From contig NZ_JAAMPF010000010.1 of the NCBI RefSeq assembly GCF_011074795.1, positions 1 to 64,000 of the forward strand: a stretch of 64,000 nt of DNA, read 5' to 3'. Of this stretch, positions 54,849 through 64,000 are shown in pieces. A program made the position numbers and the translations under genes. The notes beneath the pieces are model-generated. The model did not search any database. It worked only from the letters and a program-made list of their open reading frames with translations, and had not been told where the DNA came from. Source of the stretch: Marinobacter salicampi (lineage in GTDB: Bacteria > Pseudomonadota > Gammaproteobacteria > Pseudomonadales > Oleiphilaceae). Each line of letters starts with the position of its first letter. Positions within the stretch are counted from its first letter, which is position 1.

Positions 54849-55070
54849 TTTGCACCTCCAGTGAACCGATAACCGGATTGTGGAAGGAGCTGCATACCAC
54901 CGCATTGGCCGTGCCTGCGCCGGTTACGGGCATGGCAGTCAGGCCGCCGTCGCCAACCCGGCAGAGTAGGCAGCACAGTGCCCACCCCGGTACCGGTTAG
55001 TACTGGCATACCTGACCCCGGCACCAGTATCATGGGCCGCTTGAACAGCGATCCACTAACAGGAGTCACC

Positions 55071-56420
55071 ATGCGCAACGCCGACCTGGTCGCCCGAGAC
55101 CTCAAGTCCGTCTGGCATCCCTGCACCCAGATGAAGGACCACGAGTCGCTCCCATTGATACCCATTCGTCGCGGCAAAGGTGTCTGGCTGGAGGACTTCG
55201 AGAACAATCGCTACATTGATGCGGTCAGCTCCTGGTGGGTCAACCTGTTCGGCCATGCCAACCCCCGCATTAACGCCGCCATCCGGGATCAGATCGAGCA
55301 GCTTGAACACGTTATTCTGGCGGGTTTCAGTCATGAACCGGTGGTGAATCTTTCCGAGCGGCTGATCGAAGTCACCCCGGACGGGCTCAGCAAGTGTTTC
55401 TACGCAGACAACGGTTCCTCTGCCATCGAAGCCGCCCTGAAAATGAGCTATCACTACTGGAAGAACCAGGGCCGTTCCGGCAAGAAGAATTTCGTCAACC
55501 TCGGCAACAGCTACCACGGTGAGACCCTGGGCGCCCTGGCGCTCGGTGATGTGGGCCTTTACAAGGACACCTACCAGCCGCTGCTGATGGAAGTGATCAC
55601 CGCGCCCTCACCTGACGCGTACAACCGCGAAGTCGGGGAATCCGAAGAGGACTACGCCCTGCGCCAGTTCGAGGCTATGGACACGCTTCTCGCCGAACGC
55701 CATGAAGAGATCTGTGCCGTAGTGGTGGAGCCGCTGATCCAGTGCGCCGGCGGCATGCGCATGCACCATCCGATCTATCACACGAAGTTGCGGGAGGCCT
55801 GCGACCGCTATGGTGTGCACCTGATTGCCGATGAAATCGCCGTTGGCTTCGGCCGCACCGGTACTATGTTCGCCTGCGAGCAGTCCGGCATCACGCCGGA
55901 CTTCATGTGCCTGTCGAAGGGTCTGACCGCCGGCTACCTGCCGCTGTCCGTGGTACTGACTACCGACAACGTCTACTACGCTTTCTATGACGATTACGAA
56001 ACCATGCGGGCCTTCCTGCATTCCCACAGCTATACCGGGAATCCCATTGGCTGCGCAGTTGCACTGGCCACTCTGGACATTTTCCGTGATGACAATGTGA
56101 TCGAGCAGAACCGAACGCTGTCCCGGTGCATGGCGGAATCAGTGGCCCACCTGGCCGATCACCCCAATGTGGGCGACATCCGCCAGCACGGCATGACCCT
56201 GGCCATCGAAATGGTCAAAAACAGGGCCGACAAAACACCCTTCCCCTGGCAGGAGCGCCGTGGCCTGAGGGTGTACCAGCATTCGCTGACCCGGGAGGCG
56301 CTGTTGAGGCCCCTGGGCAACGTGGTCTATTTCATGCCGCCTTATGTAATCACAGAGGACGAGATCCGTCATCTGGCGCAAGTGGCCACTGAAGGCATCG
56401 ACATTGCGACCACGGACTGA
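55071..56420 (+). CDS. bioA: 7,8-diaminopelargonic acid synthase BioA
   Basis: The 449-aa PLP aminotransferase converts 7-keto-8-aminopelargonate to the diamino form using S-adenosylmethionine (EC 2.6.1.62) in biotin synthesis. It has W-H-P-C-T-Q-M-K-D-H near 15, S-S-W-W-V-N-L-F-G-H near 53-62 and A-D-N-G-S-S-A-I-E-A-A. Y-H-G-E-T-L-G-A, D-E-I-A-V-G-F-G-R-T-G and S-K-G-L-T-A-G-Y-L with the PLP lysine are also visible. AGGAG lies six bases before ATG 55071. No other bio gene is adjacent; rsmE follows by 6 bp. Confidence 0.94.
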   Translation: MRNADLVARDLKSVWHPCTQMKDHESLPLIPIRRGKGVWLEDFENNRYIDAVSSWWVNLFGHANPRINAAIRDQIEQLEHVILAGFSHEPVVNLSERLIEVTPDGLSKCFYADNGSSAIEAALKMSYHYWKNQGRSGKKNFVNLGNSYHGETLGALALGDVGLYKDTYQPLLMEVITAPSPDAYNREVGESEEDYALRQFEAMDTLLAERHEEICAVVVEPLIQCAGGMRMHHPIYHTKLREACDRYGVHLIADEIAVGFGRTGTMFACEQSGITPDFMCLSKGLTAGYLPLSVVLTTDNVYYAFYDDYETMRAFLHSHSYTGNPIGCAVALATLDIFRDDNVIEQNRTLSRCMAESVAHLADHPNVGDIRQHGMTLAIEMVKNRADKTPFPWQERRGLRVYQHSLTREALLRPLGNVVYFMPPYVITEDEIRHLAQVATEGIDIATTD

Positions 56421-56426
56421 TCAGGC

Positions 56427-57179
56427 ATGAGAGTGACACGCATATACACGCCGGCGCCCCTGGCTTCGGACAGTCGTATTATTCTGGATGAGGCTGCCAC
56501 CCAGCATGTGGCCAAGGTGCTTCGCATGCAGCCCGGCCAGATGGTGGTGCTGTTCAACGGCGATGGCTACGATTACCCCGCAACCCTGAGCGAGGTGAGC
56601 AAGAAGGAGGTAGTTGCAGAGCTGGGACCAAGTCAGCCCAATGAGCTCGAGTCGCCGCTGACAGTGGTCCTTGGCCAGGTGATTTCCAAAGGCGACCGCA
56701 TGGATTACGCGATCCAGAAAAGCGTGGAAATGGGGGTCTCGACTATCGTGCCGCTGGTCAGTGAGCGCTGCGAGGTGAAACTCAAAGGCGATCGTGAAGA
56801 CAAGCGCCTGAAACACTGGCAGGGCGTTGCGATCAGCGCAGCCGAACAGTGCGGACGCGCTGTGGTTCCTTCGATCGAGCCGGTGCGCAGCCTGGCCGAC
56901 TGGTTTGATTACAGCCAGAGCTGCGACCTCAGGCTGGTTCTGCACCATCGCACCGAGAAACGCCTGGCGTCCCTCGCCCGGCCAGAGCGCCTGGCCCTGC
57001 TGGTCGGACCGGAGGGCGGCCTGAGCGAAAGCGAGATCGCCGGCGCCGAGGCCGCAGGCTTCCTGCCGGCCGCAATGGGGCCGAGAGTCTTGCGTACCGA
57101 GACGGCCCCGGTGGCCGCTCTGGCTTTATGCCAGTGGCTGTGGGGGGACGGCGGCCAGCCCGGCGACTATAATCCGTGA
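56427..57179 (+). CDS. rsmE: 16S rRNA (uracil-1498-N3)-methyltransferase RsmE
   Basis: The 250-aa SPOUT methyltransferase modifies U1498 of 16S rRNA (EC 2.1.1.193). Conserved: H-V-A-K-V-L-R-M-Q-P-G near 27-37, I-S-K-G-D-R-M-D-Y-A-I-Q-K and S-E-R-C-E-V-K-L. The knot motif L-L-V-G-P-E-G-G-L-S-E-S-E and G-P-R-V-L-R-T-E-T-A-P near the end also fit. The length fits. It lies 6 bp after bioA, a common pairing in relatives. Confidence 0.96.
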   Translation: MRVTRIYTPAPLASDSRIILDEAATQHVAKVLRMQPGQMVVLFNGDGYDYPATLSEVSKKEVVAELGPSQPNELESPLTVVLGQVISKGDRMDYAIQKSVEMGVSTIVPLVSERCEVKLKGDREDKRLKHWQGVAISAAEQCGRAVVPSIEPVRSLADWFDYSQSCDLRLVLHHRTEKRLASLARPERLALLVGPEGGLSESEIAGAEAAGFLPAAMGPRVLRTETAPVAALALCQWLWGDGGQPGDYNP

Positions 57180-57240
57180 GCTTGCCGGGATCGCCTCCCG
57201 GCAGTGCTCGCCCCATTGAATTCGAGACAGGAACAGCCCC

Positions 57241-58509
57241 GTGGCTTCATCCCGGTTTTGGTTACGCAGCAAGCGCTTTGTGGTCCCGCTGGTCCTGATC
57301 GGCCTCACCGTGCTGCTGATCTGGCTGTTTGCCTCCCTGCGGCCGACACCACCCGAGAAAGTCGCGGAAGAACGGGCCTGGCCGGTTCGGGTCACCATCC
57401 TTGAGGCCGATGAGCTGTCACCCCAGCTCAGACTTCTGGGCCGGGTTGAAACCCCCTACAGCTCTACCCTGACCTCATCCGTGACCGCCAATGTAGAAGC
57501 GATACCGGTACTGGAAGGCCAGGAGGTCAGTGCTGGCGAACTGATCGTGGCCCTCGACGAAACCGAAGTGAAGCTGTTGCTGGCCCAGCGCCAGGCCGAA
57601 GTGGACGAACTGCTGGCCCAGAAAGAAACTGAAAAGAACCAGTACCAGGCCGACCAGGAGTTCGTCGAACGGGAGCAGGAACTGGTTGCCATTACCCGGC
57701 GCGCCCTTGAGCGGGAGCAGAGCCTGGCCGAGTCCAACCTGACCAGTCGCTCGCGAACAGATCAGGCCCGGCAGGCATTGCAGAGTGCCGAGCTCTCCCT
57801 GATCAGCCGGCGCCTGGCAGTAGCCAACCACAACAGTCGTCTTCAGTCTTTGGATGCCCGCCTGCAGAGCGCCCGGGCCCTGGTGGACCAGGCCACCATG
57901 GACCTGGAAAGCACCCGCGTGAAGGCACCGTTCGATGGGGTGGTGACTTCCATTCAGGTCAGCCCCGGCGAGCGGGTACGGGCAGGTGAACCGCTGGTGG
58001 CCCTCTACGCCACGGACCGGCTGGAAGTTCGGGCCCAGATCCCCATGCGGTGGGTTGAGGACGCCCGCCAGGCTCTGGCCGCCGGCAGTTCCCTGAGTGC
58101 TTCGGTAGAGCTGCTGGGCAAAACCCACGAGCTAAATCTGCACCGCCTCAGCGGCCAGGTCAATGCTGGCGCAGGCGGAGTCGATGCCTTGTTCCGCTTT
58201 CGGGAGCAGTTGCCGGCCATTACGCTCAACCGAACCCTGGACCTGCGCCTCGACCTTGCGCCAAAAGCCGACACCTTCAGCGTACCGGTGTCAGCCCTCT
58301 ACGATTCCAGCACGGTCTACCGGATCACCGACGGACGCCTGGAACCGGTTGAAGTCAGTCCTGTTGGCGACCGGTTCGACCAGGGGTCCCAGCGGCTCTT
58401 GATTCAGTCAGAGGAGCTCACCAGCGGTGACCGTCTGCTGACGACCCAACTGCCCAACGCCCTGCGTGGGCTTAAGGTTGACGTTATCGAGCCGGAGCCG
58501 GGAGCGTGA
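57241..58509 (+). CDS. RND efflux periplasmic adaptor (HlyD/MFP family)
   Basis: The 422-aa adaptor joins an inner-membrane RND pump to an outer-membrane channel. It has one N-terminal helix (about 13-31), a barrel-lipoyl part with E-G-Q-E-V-S-A-G-E-L-I-V-A-L-D-E-T-E near 95, and a long coiled hairpin (about 115-215). The second lipoyl half V-K-A-P-F-D-G-V-V-T-S-I-Q-V-S-P-G-E-R-V near 225 follows. The GTG start 57241 has AGGA eight bases upstream. It overlaps the pump gene (GTGA). Confidence 0.92.
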   Translation: MASSRFWLRSKRFVVPLVLIGLTVLLIWLFASLRPTPPEKVAEERAWPVRVTILEADELSPQLRLLGRVETPYSSTLTSSVTANVEAIPVLEGQEVSAGELIVALDETEVKLLLAQRQAEVDELLAQKETEKNQYQADQEFVEREQELVAITRRALEREQSLAESNLTSRSRTDQARQALQSAELSLISRRLAVANHNSRLQSLDARLQSARALVDQATMDLESTRVKAPFDGVVTSIQVSPGERVRAGEPLVALYATDRLEVRAQIPMRWVEDARQALAAGSSLSASVELLGKTHELNLHRLSGQVNAGAGGVDALFRFREQLPAITLNRTLDLRLDLAPKADTFSVPVSALYDSSTVYRITDGRLEPVEVSPVGDRFDQGSQRLLIQSEELTSGDRLLTTQLPNALRGLKVDVIEPEPGA

Positions 58510-61500
58510 CGCCGGTGCCTCACCGGGAGGACCTGCTGGGACGGTTTGCCCGGCACAAGGTCGCGGCGAACCTGCTGATGCTCATCCTGCTGCTGGCCGG
58601 CATTTATGCACTGGCCAACCTCAACCGGCAGTTCTTCCCCACCTTCGCCACCGACTTCATCACCGTGCGGGTGGTCTGGCCCGGGGCCAGTGCGGAAGAC
58701 GTCGCCCGCTCAATCACCACTCCGCTGGAACAGGAACTGCGGAACCTGGATAACGTTGACGAGATGCGCTCGACCTCGTCCCGGGGCTTCAGCAGCATTG
58801 TTATTGAGTACGAAGAAAATACCGACATGGGCATCGCCCTGGACCAGGTCAACGAGCTGGTTGGGCTTGTCCGCAATCTCCCTTCGGACGCCGAGCGACC
58901 GGAAATCACCAAGATCGTCCGCAACGAGCCCATCGCCACCCTGGTGCTGACCGGCCCGGTGCGGCTGGAAGCCTTGCGACCGCTGGCTTACCAGTATGAA
59001 CAGGAACTGCTGGACCGGGGCATCGCCAAGGTCGAGCTGACGGGCCTGCCGGAACGGGAAATCGCCATCGAGGTCAGCAGTGCGTCCATTGCTGAACTGG
59101 GGATGGCCCTGCCGTCCCTGGGCCAGCGGGTGATCAGCCAGAGCCAGGACATACCCGCCGGGACCGTGGGTGAGGAAGAATCGGTGCGGGAAATACGCAG
59201 CCTGGAAAAAGGCCGCAGCGTCGACGATTTCGCCCGCATGCCCATTGCAACCACGGCGGACGGTCAACGACTTACCCTGGGAGATGTGGCGGACATCAGC
59301 CTACGCCCCAAAGACAACAGTGTGGAGATCTACTATCAGGGCGAGCCGGCGGTGCTCATGCAGTTGCAGCGCACCGAGTCGGCCGATGCCCTTAAATCCG
59401 CTGACACCATGCTTGACTGGCTGGAGGAGACCCGCCCGGCCCTGCCCGAGGGCATGCAGCTGCTGCCTTTCGACCGCCAGTACGAACTGATACAGGACCG
59501 CATCAATCTGCTGCTGAAAAATGGCATCAGCGGGCTGATTCTGGTGGTGGGCATCCTGTTCATCTTTCTGAACGGCCGCATTGCCTTCTGGGTGGCCGCC
59601 GGCATCCCGATTTCCTTCATGGGCGCCCTCGCCGTGCTCTGGCTCAATGGCGGCAGCATCAACATGATCAGCCTGTTTGCGCTGATCATGGCCCTGGGCA
59701 TTATCGTGGACGATGCCATTGTGGTGGCGGAAGACGCCATGACCCATTACCAGCGTGGCGAGCGATCACTCGAAGCAGCAGAGGGCGGTGCCCGGCGCAT
59801 GCTGGTGCCGGTGCTGAGCTCTTCGCTCACCACGGTGGCAGCCTTCCTGCCGCTGATGATGGTGAGCGGTATTATCGGGCAGATTCTGCGGGACATTCCG
59901 TTTGTGGTGATCTGCGTGATCATCGCCTCGCTGGTGGAAAGCTTCCTGATTCTGCCCGGCCACCTGCGCGCCAGCTTCCATAAACACCAGCACCGGGAGC
60001 CGAGCGCCACCCGTCGCAAGCTCGAAGCCATGTACGATCATTTCCGGGACCGTCAGTTTCGTCCAGTGGCCCAGTGGAGCCTGGACCACCGCGGCACCGT
60101 GCTGACCGCAACCGTCTGCGCTCTGGCCCTCAGCCTGGCCCTGGTGGCCACCGGCCACGTGCGGTTCACCTTCTTCCCGACGCCGGAAACCTCGACCCTG
60201 GTGGCCAGTGTGAAATTTGCCGCCGGTACGCCGCCTTCGGATGTAAAAACCTACGGCCGGGTGATGGAGGACGCGCTCTGGCAGGTCAATGAGCAGCTCA
60301 AGACCGACTCCGACCTGGTGGACGTGGCGCTGTTGCGGCTTAACCAGGCTTCATTCGACGGCGGCCGTGGTCTGGAACGGGGTGAACAGTACGCCATGGT
60401 GTCTGTCGAGCTGGTGACACCGGATGCCCGGGACGTCCGCAACCCGGAATTCATCAGGGCCTGGCGGGAAGCGTTGCCCAAACCGGCAGGTATCGAGCAG
60501 TTGTCCATTTCTAGTCCCCAGGGCGGGCCACCGGGCAAGCCCCTGGACATTTTCCTGTCCGGCGGCGATGCGACCACCCTTAAGGCGGCGGCGGAAGATA
60601 TCCAGGACGCGCTGCGCAACTACGAAGGAGTCAATGACATTCTGGATGACCTGCCCTGGGGCAAACAGCAATATGTGTTCTCGCTGACACCCCTGGCCCA
60701 GTCCGTGGGACTTACCATCGAGGATGTGGGACGCCAGATGCGGGCGGCCCTGGACGGCCAGCTGCTGCAGGTCTTCTACGACTATCATGACGAAATCGAA
60801 GTCCGCATCATGCTGCCCAAGGCGGAGCGCAACCTCCAGCGCACCCTCAGCAGTCTGCCCATTGTCACCCCGTCGGGTGACACCGCCCCCCTGGATAACA
60901 TGATCGAGCTGGAGTCCCGGCGCGGATTGGCGCTGCTTCGCCATACCGACGGCCAACTCGGCGTCAGCGTTACCGCCGATGTGGACACCAGCATTACCAA
61001 CGCCAACCAGGTGATTGCCGACCTGCAGGACGATGTGCTGCCAGGTATCCTCAGCCGTTATGGCGTTGAAGCCGATTTCAAGGGCAAGGCCGAAGAGCAG
61101 AGGGAAACCGGTTCCGACATGATGGCCGGCGCAGTTCTGGGTCTGGCCATGATCTACATTATTCTGGCCTGGGTATTCGGTGCCTACAGCTGGCCCATCG
61201 CCGTTATGATCGCCATCCCTTTCGGGCTGTGTGGCGCTATTCTGGGGCACCTCCTGCTGGGTATCGACCTGACCATCCTGTCCCTGTTCGGGATGTTTGG
61301 GCTTTCGGGCATTGTGATCAACGACTCGATCATACTAGTGACCTTCTACAAGGAATTGCGCGAGGAAGGCATGCCTGTACGCGAGGCGTTGGTGGAGGCT
61401 TCCTGCCAACGCCTCAGGGCGGTATTGCTGACCTCCCTCACCACCATTGGTGGCCTGTTGCCCCTGTTGTTCGAAACGTCCCTGCAGGCTCAGTTCCTGG

Positions 61501-61694
61501 TGCCCATGGCGGCCAGCATCGCTTTCGGTCTGGCCGTGGGTACATTCCTGATCCTTCTGGTGGTACCGGTACTGCTTTCACTGATCGAAGACATTGCCGG
61601 CCGGTTTGGCCCAAATGCCGACCAGATCCGGGCGGGGGGAGCCATTGACAATACCACTGGCGCCCAACATGATGCCGGGCAAGGCTCTACCTGA
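58506..61694 (+). CDS. RND-family efflux pump, inner membrane subunit
   Basis: The 1062-aa protein has the AcrB/MexB plan: TM1, a large periplasmic loop, TM2-6, a second loop, TM8-12. The first motif P-T-F-A-T-D-F-I-T-V-R-V-V-W-P-G-A and the TM4 pair in L-G-I-I-V-D-D-A-I-V-V-A-E-D-A-M (proton-relay Asp-Asp) are intact. F-G-L-C-G-A-I-L-G-H and S-G-I-V-I-N-D-S lie in the second half. Substrate is unknown; no outer-membrane channel gene is adjacent. The start is GTG 58506, inside the adaptor's stop. Confidence 0.94.
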   Translation: MTPVPHREDLLGRFARHKVAANLLMLILLLAGIYALANLNRQFFPTFATDFITVRVVWPGASAEDVARSITTPLEQELRNLDNVDEMRSTSSRGFSSIVIEYEENTDMGIALDQVNELVGLVRNLPSDAERPEITKIVRNEPIATLVLTGPVRLEALRPLAYQYEQELLDRGIAKVELTGLPEREIAIEVSSASIAELGMALPSLGQRVISQSQDIPAGTVGEEESVREIRSLEKGRSVDDFARMPIATTADGQRLTLGDVADISLRPKDNSVEIYYQGEPAVLMQLQRTESADALKSADTMLDWLEETRPALPEGMQLLPFDRQYELIQDRINLLLKNGISGLILVVGILFIFLNGRIAFWVAAGIPISFMGALAVLWLNGGSINMISLFALIMALGIIVDDAIVVAEDAMTHYQRGERSLEAAEGGARRMLVPVLSSSLTTVAAFLPLMMVSGIIGQILRDIPFVVICVIIASLVESFLILPGHLRASFHKHQHREPSATRRKLEAMYDHFRDRQFRPVAQWSLDHRGTVLTATVCALALSLALVATGHVRFTFFPTPETSTLVASVKFAAGTPPSDVKTYGRVMEDALWQVNEQLKTDSDLVDVALLRLNQASFDGGRGLERGEQYAMVSVELVTPDARDVRNPEFIRAWREALPKPAGIEQLSISSPQGGPPGKPLDIFLSGGDATTLKAAAEDIQDALRNYEGVNDILDDLPWGKQQYVFSLTPLAQSVGLTIEDVGRQMRAALDGQLLQVFYDYHDEIEVRIMLPKAERNLQRTLSSLPIVTPSGDTAPLDNMIELESRRGLALLRHTDGQLGVSVTADVDTSITNANQVIADLQDDVLPGILSRYGVEADFKGKAEEQRETGSDMMAGAVLGLAMIYIILAWVFGAYSWPIAVMIAIPFGLCGAILGHLLLGIDLTILSLFGMFGLSGIVINDSIILVTFYKELREEGMPVREALVEASCQRLRAVLLTSLTTIGGLLPLLFETSLQAQFLVPMAASIAFGLAVGTFLILLVVPVLLSLIEDIAGRFGPNADQIRAGGAIDNTTGAQHDAGQGST

Positions 61695-61720
61695 CCCATC
61701 ACCCTGAACGCGAGTGACCG

Positions 61721-62950
61721 ATGCCATCCCTGTTCACCACAGCCGAGTTCTGGCAATACCTCAGTATTCCGGTCATCGCAGCGCTGATCGGCTGGACCAC
61801 CAACTGGCTAGCCATCAAGATGACCTTCTACCCCCTGGAGTTCATCGGCAAGCCACCATTTCTGGGCTGGCAGGGCATTATCCCGTCAAAAGCACGCAAG
61901 ATGGCCGCCATCAGCGTCGATGCAACCATCTCCAAAATCGGCACCGTGCCGGAGATTTTCCAGCAGATTGACCCCAAGGTGCTGGCCGCCTACGTCACCC
62001 ACACCGTAGAGCCCCGCACCGAGGAATACGTTGACGAGCTTATGCTGAAGGAGCACCCGACCTTCTGGGAGAACCTGCCGCCCTCGGCCAGGCGCATGGT
62101 CTATGACCGGGTCCGCAAGTCGATACCCCAACTGGTCGATAATCTCATCGATGATCTTTCGGAGAACATCGAAGACCTGCTGGACATCAAGGGCATGGTG
62201 ATTGAGCGGCTGGCTGCGGACAAGCGGCTGCTCAACCGCATCTTTCTTGAATGTGGCGAAGCGGAATTCCGCTTCATCATCAACTCGGGGTTCTATTTCG
62301 GCTTTCTGTTCGGGCTGGTGCAGATGACGGCCTGGTACTTTTACCAGGCCTGGTGGGTGTTGCCGGTGTTTGGCCTGCTGGTAGGCTGGGCCACCAACTG
62401 GATCGCCCTTAACGTGATATTCCGGCCCCTTCATCCCAAGAAAATCGGCCCCGTACGGTTACAGGGGCTGTTTCTCAAGCGCCAGCCGGAAGTGGCGGAG
62501 TCCTTCTGCCACATTGTCACCCATGAAATCCTGACCGTCGGCAATCTTATCAATGCCATTCTCGAAGGGCCTAACGGGGATCGCGCCCGTAATATGGTAA
62601 AGAAACACATCAAGCCCCTGGTCGACGAAACCACCGGCATGGGCAAGGCACTGACCCAGGTGGCGTTCGGGCCCACCGGGTTTGCTACGCTGAAGCACCA
62701 AGTGGGCGAAAAGGCCATTGAGCTATCCCGCACTTCGTTCAACAACCCGGTGTTTGAACATGACCGGGCGGAGGCGGTGAAAACCATCATGGTTGAGCGC
62801 ATGATTGCGCTGTCATCGGAAGAGTTTCAGGACCTGCTCAGGCCCTGCTTCCAGGAAGACGAAATCAAGCTGATCATGGTGGGCTCAGCCCTTGGCTTCT
62901 TTGCAGGTGTGGCGCAGTTGGTCTTCATTTTCGGACAGGCCATCGCCTGA
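61721..62950 (+). CDS. DUF445 family membrane protein
   Basis: The 409-aa protein has DUF445 features: I-G-W-T-T-N-W-L-A-I-K-M-T-F-Y-P-L-E near residues 24-41, repeated later as V-G-W-A-T-N-W-I-A-L-N-V-I-F-R-P-L. G-I-I-P-S-K-A-R-K-M-A and a C-terminal membrane helix are also present. The doubled W-x-T-N-W-x-A motif marks two membrane-associated repeats. The function of this family is unknown; it is widely found in the bacterial inner membrane. It follows the RND pump by 26 bp and may be in the same transcript. Confidence 0.87.
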   Translation: MPSLFTTAEFWQYLSIPVIAALIGWTTNWLAIKMTFYPLEFIGKPPFLGWQGIIPSKARKMAAISVDATISKIGTVPEIFQQIDPKVLAAYVTHTVEPRTEEYVDELMLKEHPTFWENLPPSARRMVYDRVRKSIPQLVDNLIDDLSENIEDLLDIKGMVIERLAADKRLLNRIFLECGEAEFRFIINSGFYFGFLFGLVQMTAWYFYQAWWVLPVFGLLVGWATNWIALNVIFRPLHPKKIGPVRLQGLFLKRQPEVAESFCHIVTHEILTVGNLINAILEGPNGDRARNMVKKHIKPLVDETTGMGKALTQVAFGPTGFATLKHQVGEKAIELSRTSFNNPVFEHDRAEAVKTIMVERMIALSSEEFQDLLRPCFQEDEIKLIMVGSALGFFAGVAQLVFIFGQAIA

Positions 62951-62985
62951 CCTCACCCGCACGACTGGCACCGATGTCCGTCAGG

Positions 62986-63999
62986 TCAGTCGTCGAGCAG
63001 CTCCCGGAAAGACTTCCCTTCAGACTCAGCCGGCGTCTGGGCCATCATATCGGAAAGTGGGGTATGGGGCAGACGCTGGGCGATACGATCCTCATCTTTG
63101 CGCACCACCGTCAGCACGTCGTCGATCCTGATCAGGTCCAGGGAGCGCCCGGGTACCAGCAGGTCACCATCGGGCCCCGCCAGCGATAGGAGCCCGCCAC
63201 GAATAAGCTTGTCGCTGATACGCCGGGTAACAGAGCCTGGCACCCTCAGCCTCTGCTCCAGCTGTTCCTGTTGGGGCGCCGGCTTACCTTCGCTGAACGG
63301 CTTACAGACCAGCCACATCAGGGTAAGCGCAATTTTTTCCTGGAGCTCGGGGGAAAGACGCACATCGCGGCGCTTGGCAATGGCGCCCGGGTTCTGCAGG
63401 TAAAACGCGATGCTGGCGCCAAGCAGCAGGATCATCCAGTTCAGGTAGACCCAGATCAGCAGAATGATACCAATGGCAAAACTGGAATAGATGGCAGCGT
63501 ACTTGGCCGAGCCGGCTACAAACGAGGCAAAGAGCATGCCCCCCGCCTGCCAGGCGATACCCGCCACGACCCCGCCAATCGCCGCGTATTTGATCCGCAC
63601 ACGGGTATTGGGCATGAATATGTAGACGAAGGTGAACGCCCCGCACACCAGGAAAAACGGCGTGAAACGGCTAAGCACCAGGATGATGGTACCCAATGGC
63701 TCGATGGCCACCATGCTCTGAACTACGTCCGATGCGAAGATAGTGGCACTGATACCGATGGCAGACACCATAAGCAGCGGGCCCACCATGATAACGCTCA
63801 GGTAGTTACTGAAACGCTGGCCCATGGATCGCATTTCCGGCACGCGCCAGATCATGTTGAATGAACGCTCGATTTTCTGGACCAGGGAAATCACCGTATA
63901 GACCAGCAACCCCAGCCCTACGGATCCCAGCACCCCTACCTTCATGTTATCCACAAAGCCAAGGATCTGTTCAGCGATCTGTATCCCCTGGGGTCCCAT
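62986..63999 (-). CDS. YihY/BrkB family membrane protein, N-terminus beyond the window
   Basis: At least 337 aa are visible. The open frame reaches the window end, and the first roughly 100 residues typical of the family are missing, so the ATG at 63999 is probably internal. The membrane part shows I-E-R-S-F-N-M-I-W-R-V near residue 43 and F-V-Y-I-F-M-P-N-T-R-V-R near 123. G-A-S-I-A-F-Y-L-Q-N is in the last helix. A charged cytoplasmic C-terminal domain of about 130 residues follows. Function is unproven (formerly confused with RNase BN). Confidence 0.88.
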   Translation of the reverse strand: MGPQGIQIAEQILGFVDNMKVGVLGSVGLGLLVYTVISLVQKIERSFNMIWRVPEMRSMGQRFSNYLSVIMVGPLLMVSAIGISATIFASDVVQSMVAIEPLGTIILVLSRFTPFFLVCGAFTFVYIFMPNTRVRIKYAAIGGVVAGIAWQAGGMLFASFVAGSAKYAAIYSSFAIGIILLIWVYLNWMILLLGASIAFYLQNPGAIAKRRDVRLSPELQEKIALTLMWLVCKPFSEGKPAPQQEQLEQRLRVPGSVTRRISDKLIRGGLLSLAGPDGDLLVPGRSLDLIRIDDVLTVVRKDEDRIAQRLPHTPLSDMMAQTPAESEGKSFRELLDD

Positions 64000-64000
64000 G

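Noticed and set aside
54905..55070. N-terminal extensions of bioA and of the DUF2505 gene into the gap between them
   Set aside because: Both genes have strong ribosome binding sites at the shorter starts and the extra residues are Pro/Thr- or Trp/Arg-rich noise.

Overview
The window is chromosomal DNA from a GC-rich marine gammaproteobacterium, most likely Marinobacter or a close relative. The reasons are an AlkB-type alkane hydroxylase beside a GntR regulator, the urt/ure urea cluster, the metK-ahcY-metF and tkt-epd-pgk-fba clusters, and several small families (DUF6502, DUF6435, DUF2914) that I associate with that group. The assignment comes from family recognition only. I see no rRNA, tRNA or CRISPR array.

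Layout. 0-5.1 kb is accessory DNA: the tail of a DUF2914 gene, a REP-type (Y1/HUH) transposase, a conspicuously AT-rich two-gene unit (an unknown protein plus a PutAbiC-like membrane protein), an orphan protein and a NERD-domain protein. A pair of inverted 19-nt sequences brackets the transposase and the AT-rich pair. 5.3-17.6 kb is one minus-strand urea system: UrtABCDE transporter, then urease with its accessory proteins and a HupE/UreJ nickel permease. A sigma54-like promoter and an NtrC-type site lie upstream of urtA, urtB is split by an apparent frameshift, and four of the intercistronic gaps hold repeat elements. 18-24.3 kb carries panE, a tandem-repeat region ahead of a comEA-like gene, lutABC for lactate oxidation and an EamA permease. 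24.3-27.1 kb has gloA and alkB divergent from a GntR/FadR regulator, with strong palindromes between them. 27.3-32.5 kb encodes secreted or envelope proteins, a flippase-like membrane protein and a phosphoesterase-like/GT4 fusion.

32.7-41.2 kb holds RNA and redox functions (TrhO, CvfB-like S1 protein, RhlE-type helicase, DsbA-like protein), nitronate monooxygenase, a DUF6502 gene with a short paralog, and cbpA-cbpM. 41.4-46.9 kb is tkt-epd-pgk-fba on the minus strand. 47.1-51.9 kb is a methionine-cycle regulon: an ArsR/methyltransferase fusion (SahR-like), metK, ahcY and metF, with identical ATATCAAA-N4-TTTGATAT operators before the regulator and before metK. 52-64 kb has a polar amino acid ABC transporter, a DUF2505 protein, bioA-rsmE, an RND efflux pair, a DUF445 membrane protein and a YihY/BrkB gene cut by the window end.

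The most notable signals are: (1) the AT-rich AbiC-like pair inside a REP-bounded islet; (2) a dispersed hairpin element whose centre is conserved while its long arms differ between copies yet stay self-complementary; (3) operator/promoter architectures supporting NtrC/sigma54 control of urea uptake, FadR-type control of alkB, and SahR-type control of the methionine cycle; (4) the split urtB; (5) the degenerate phosphoesterase-GT4 fusion.
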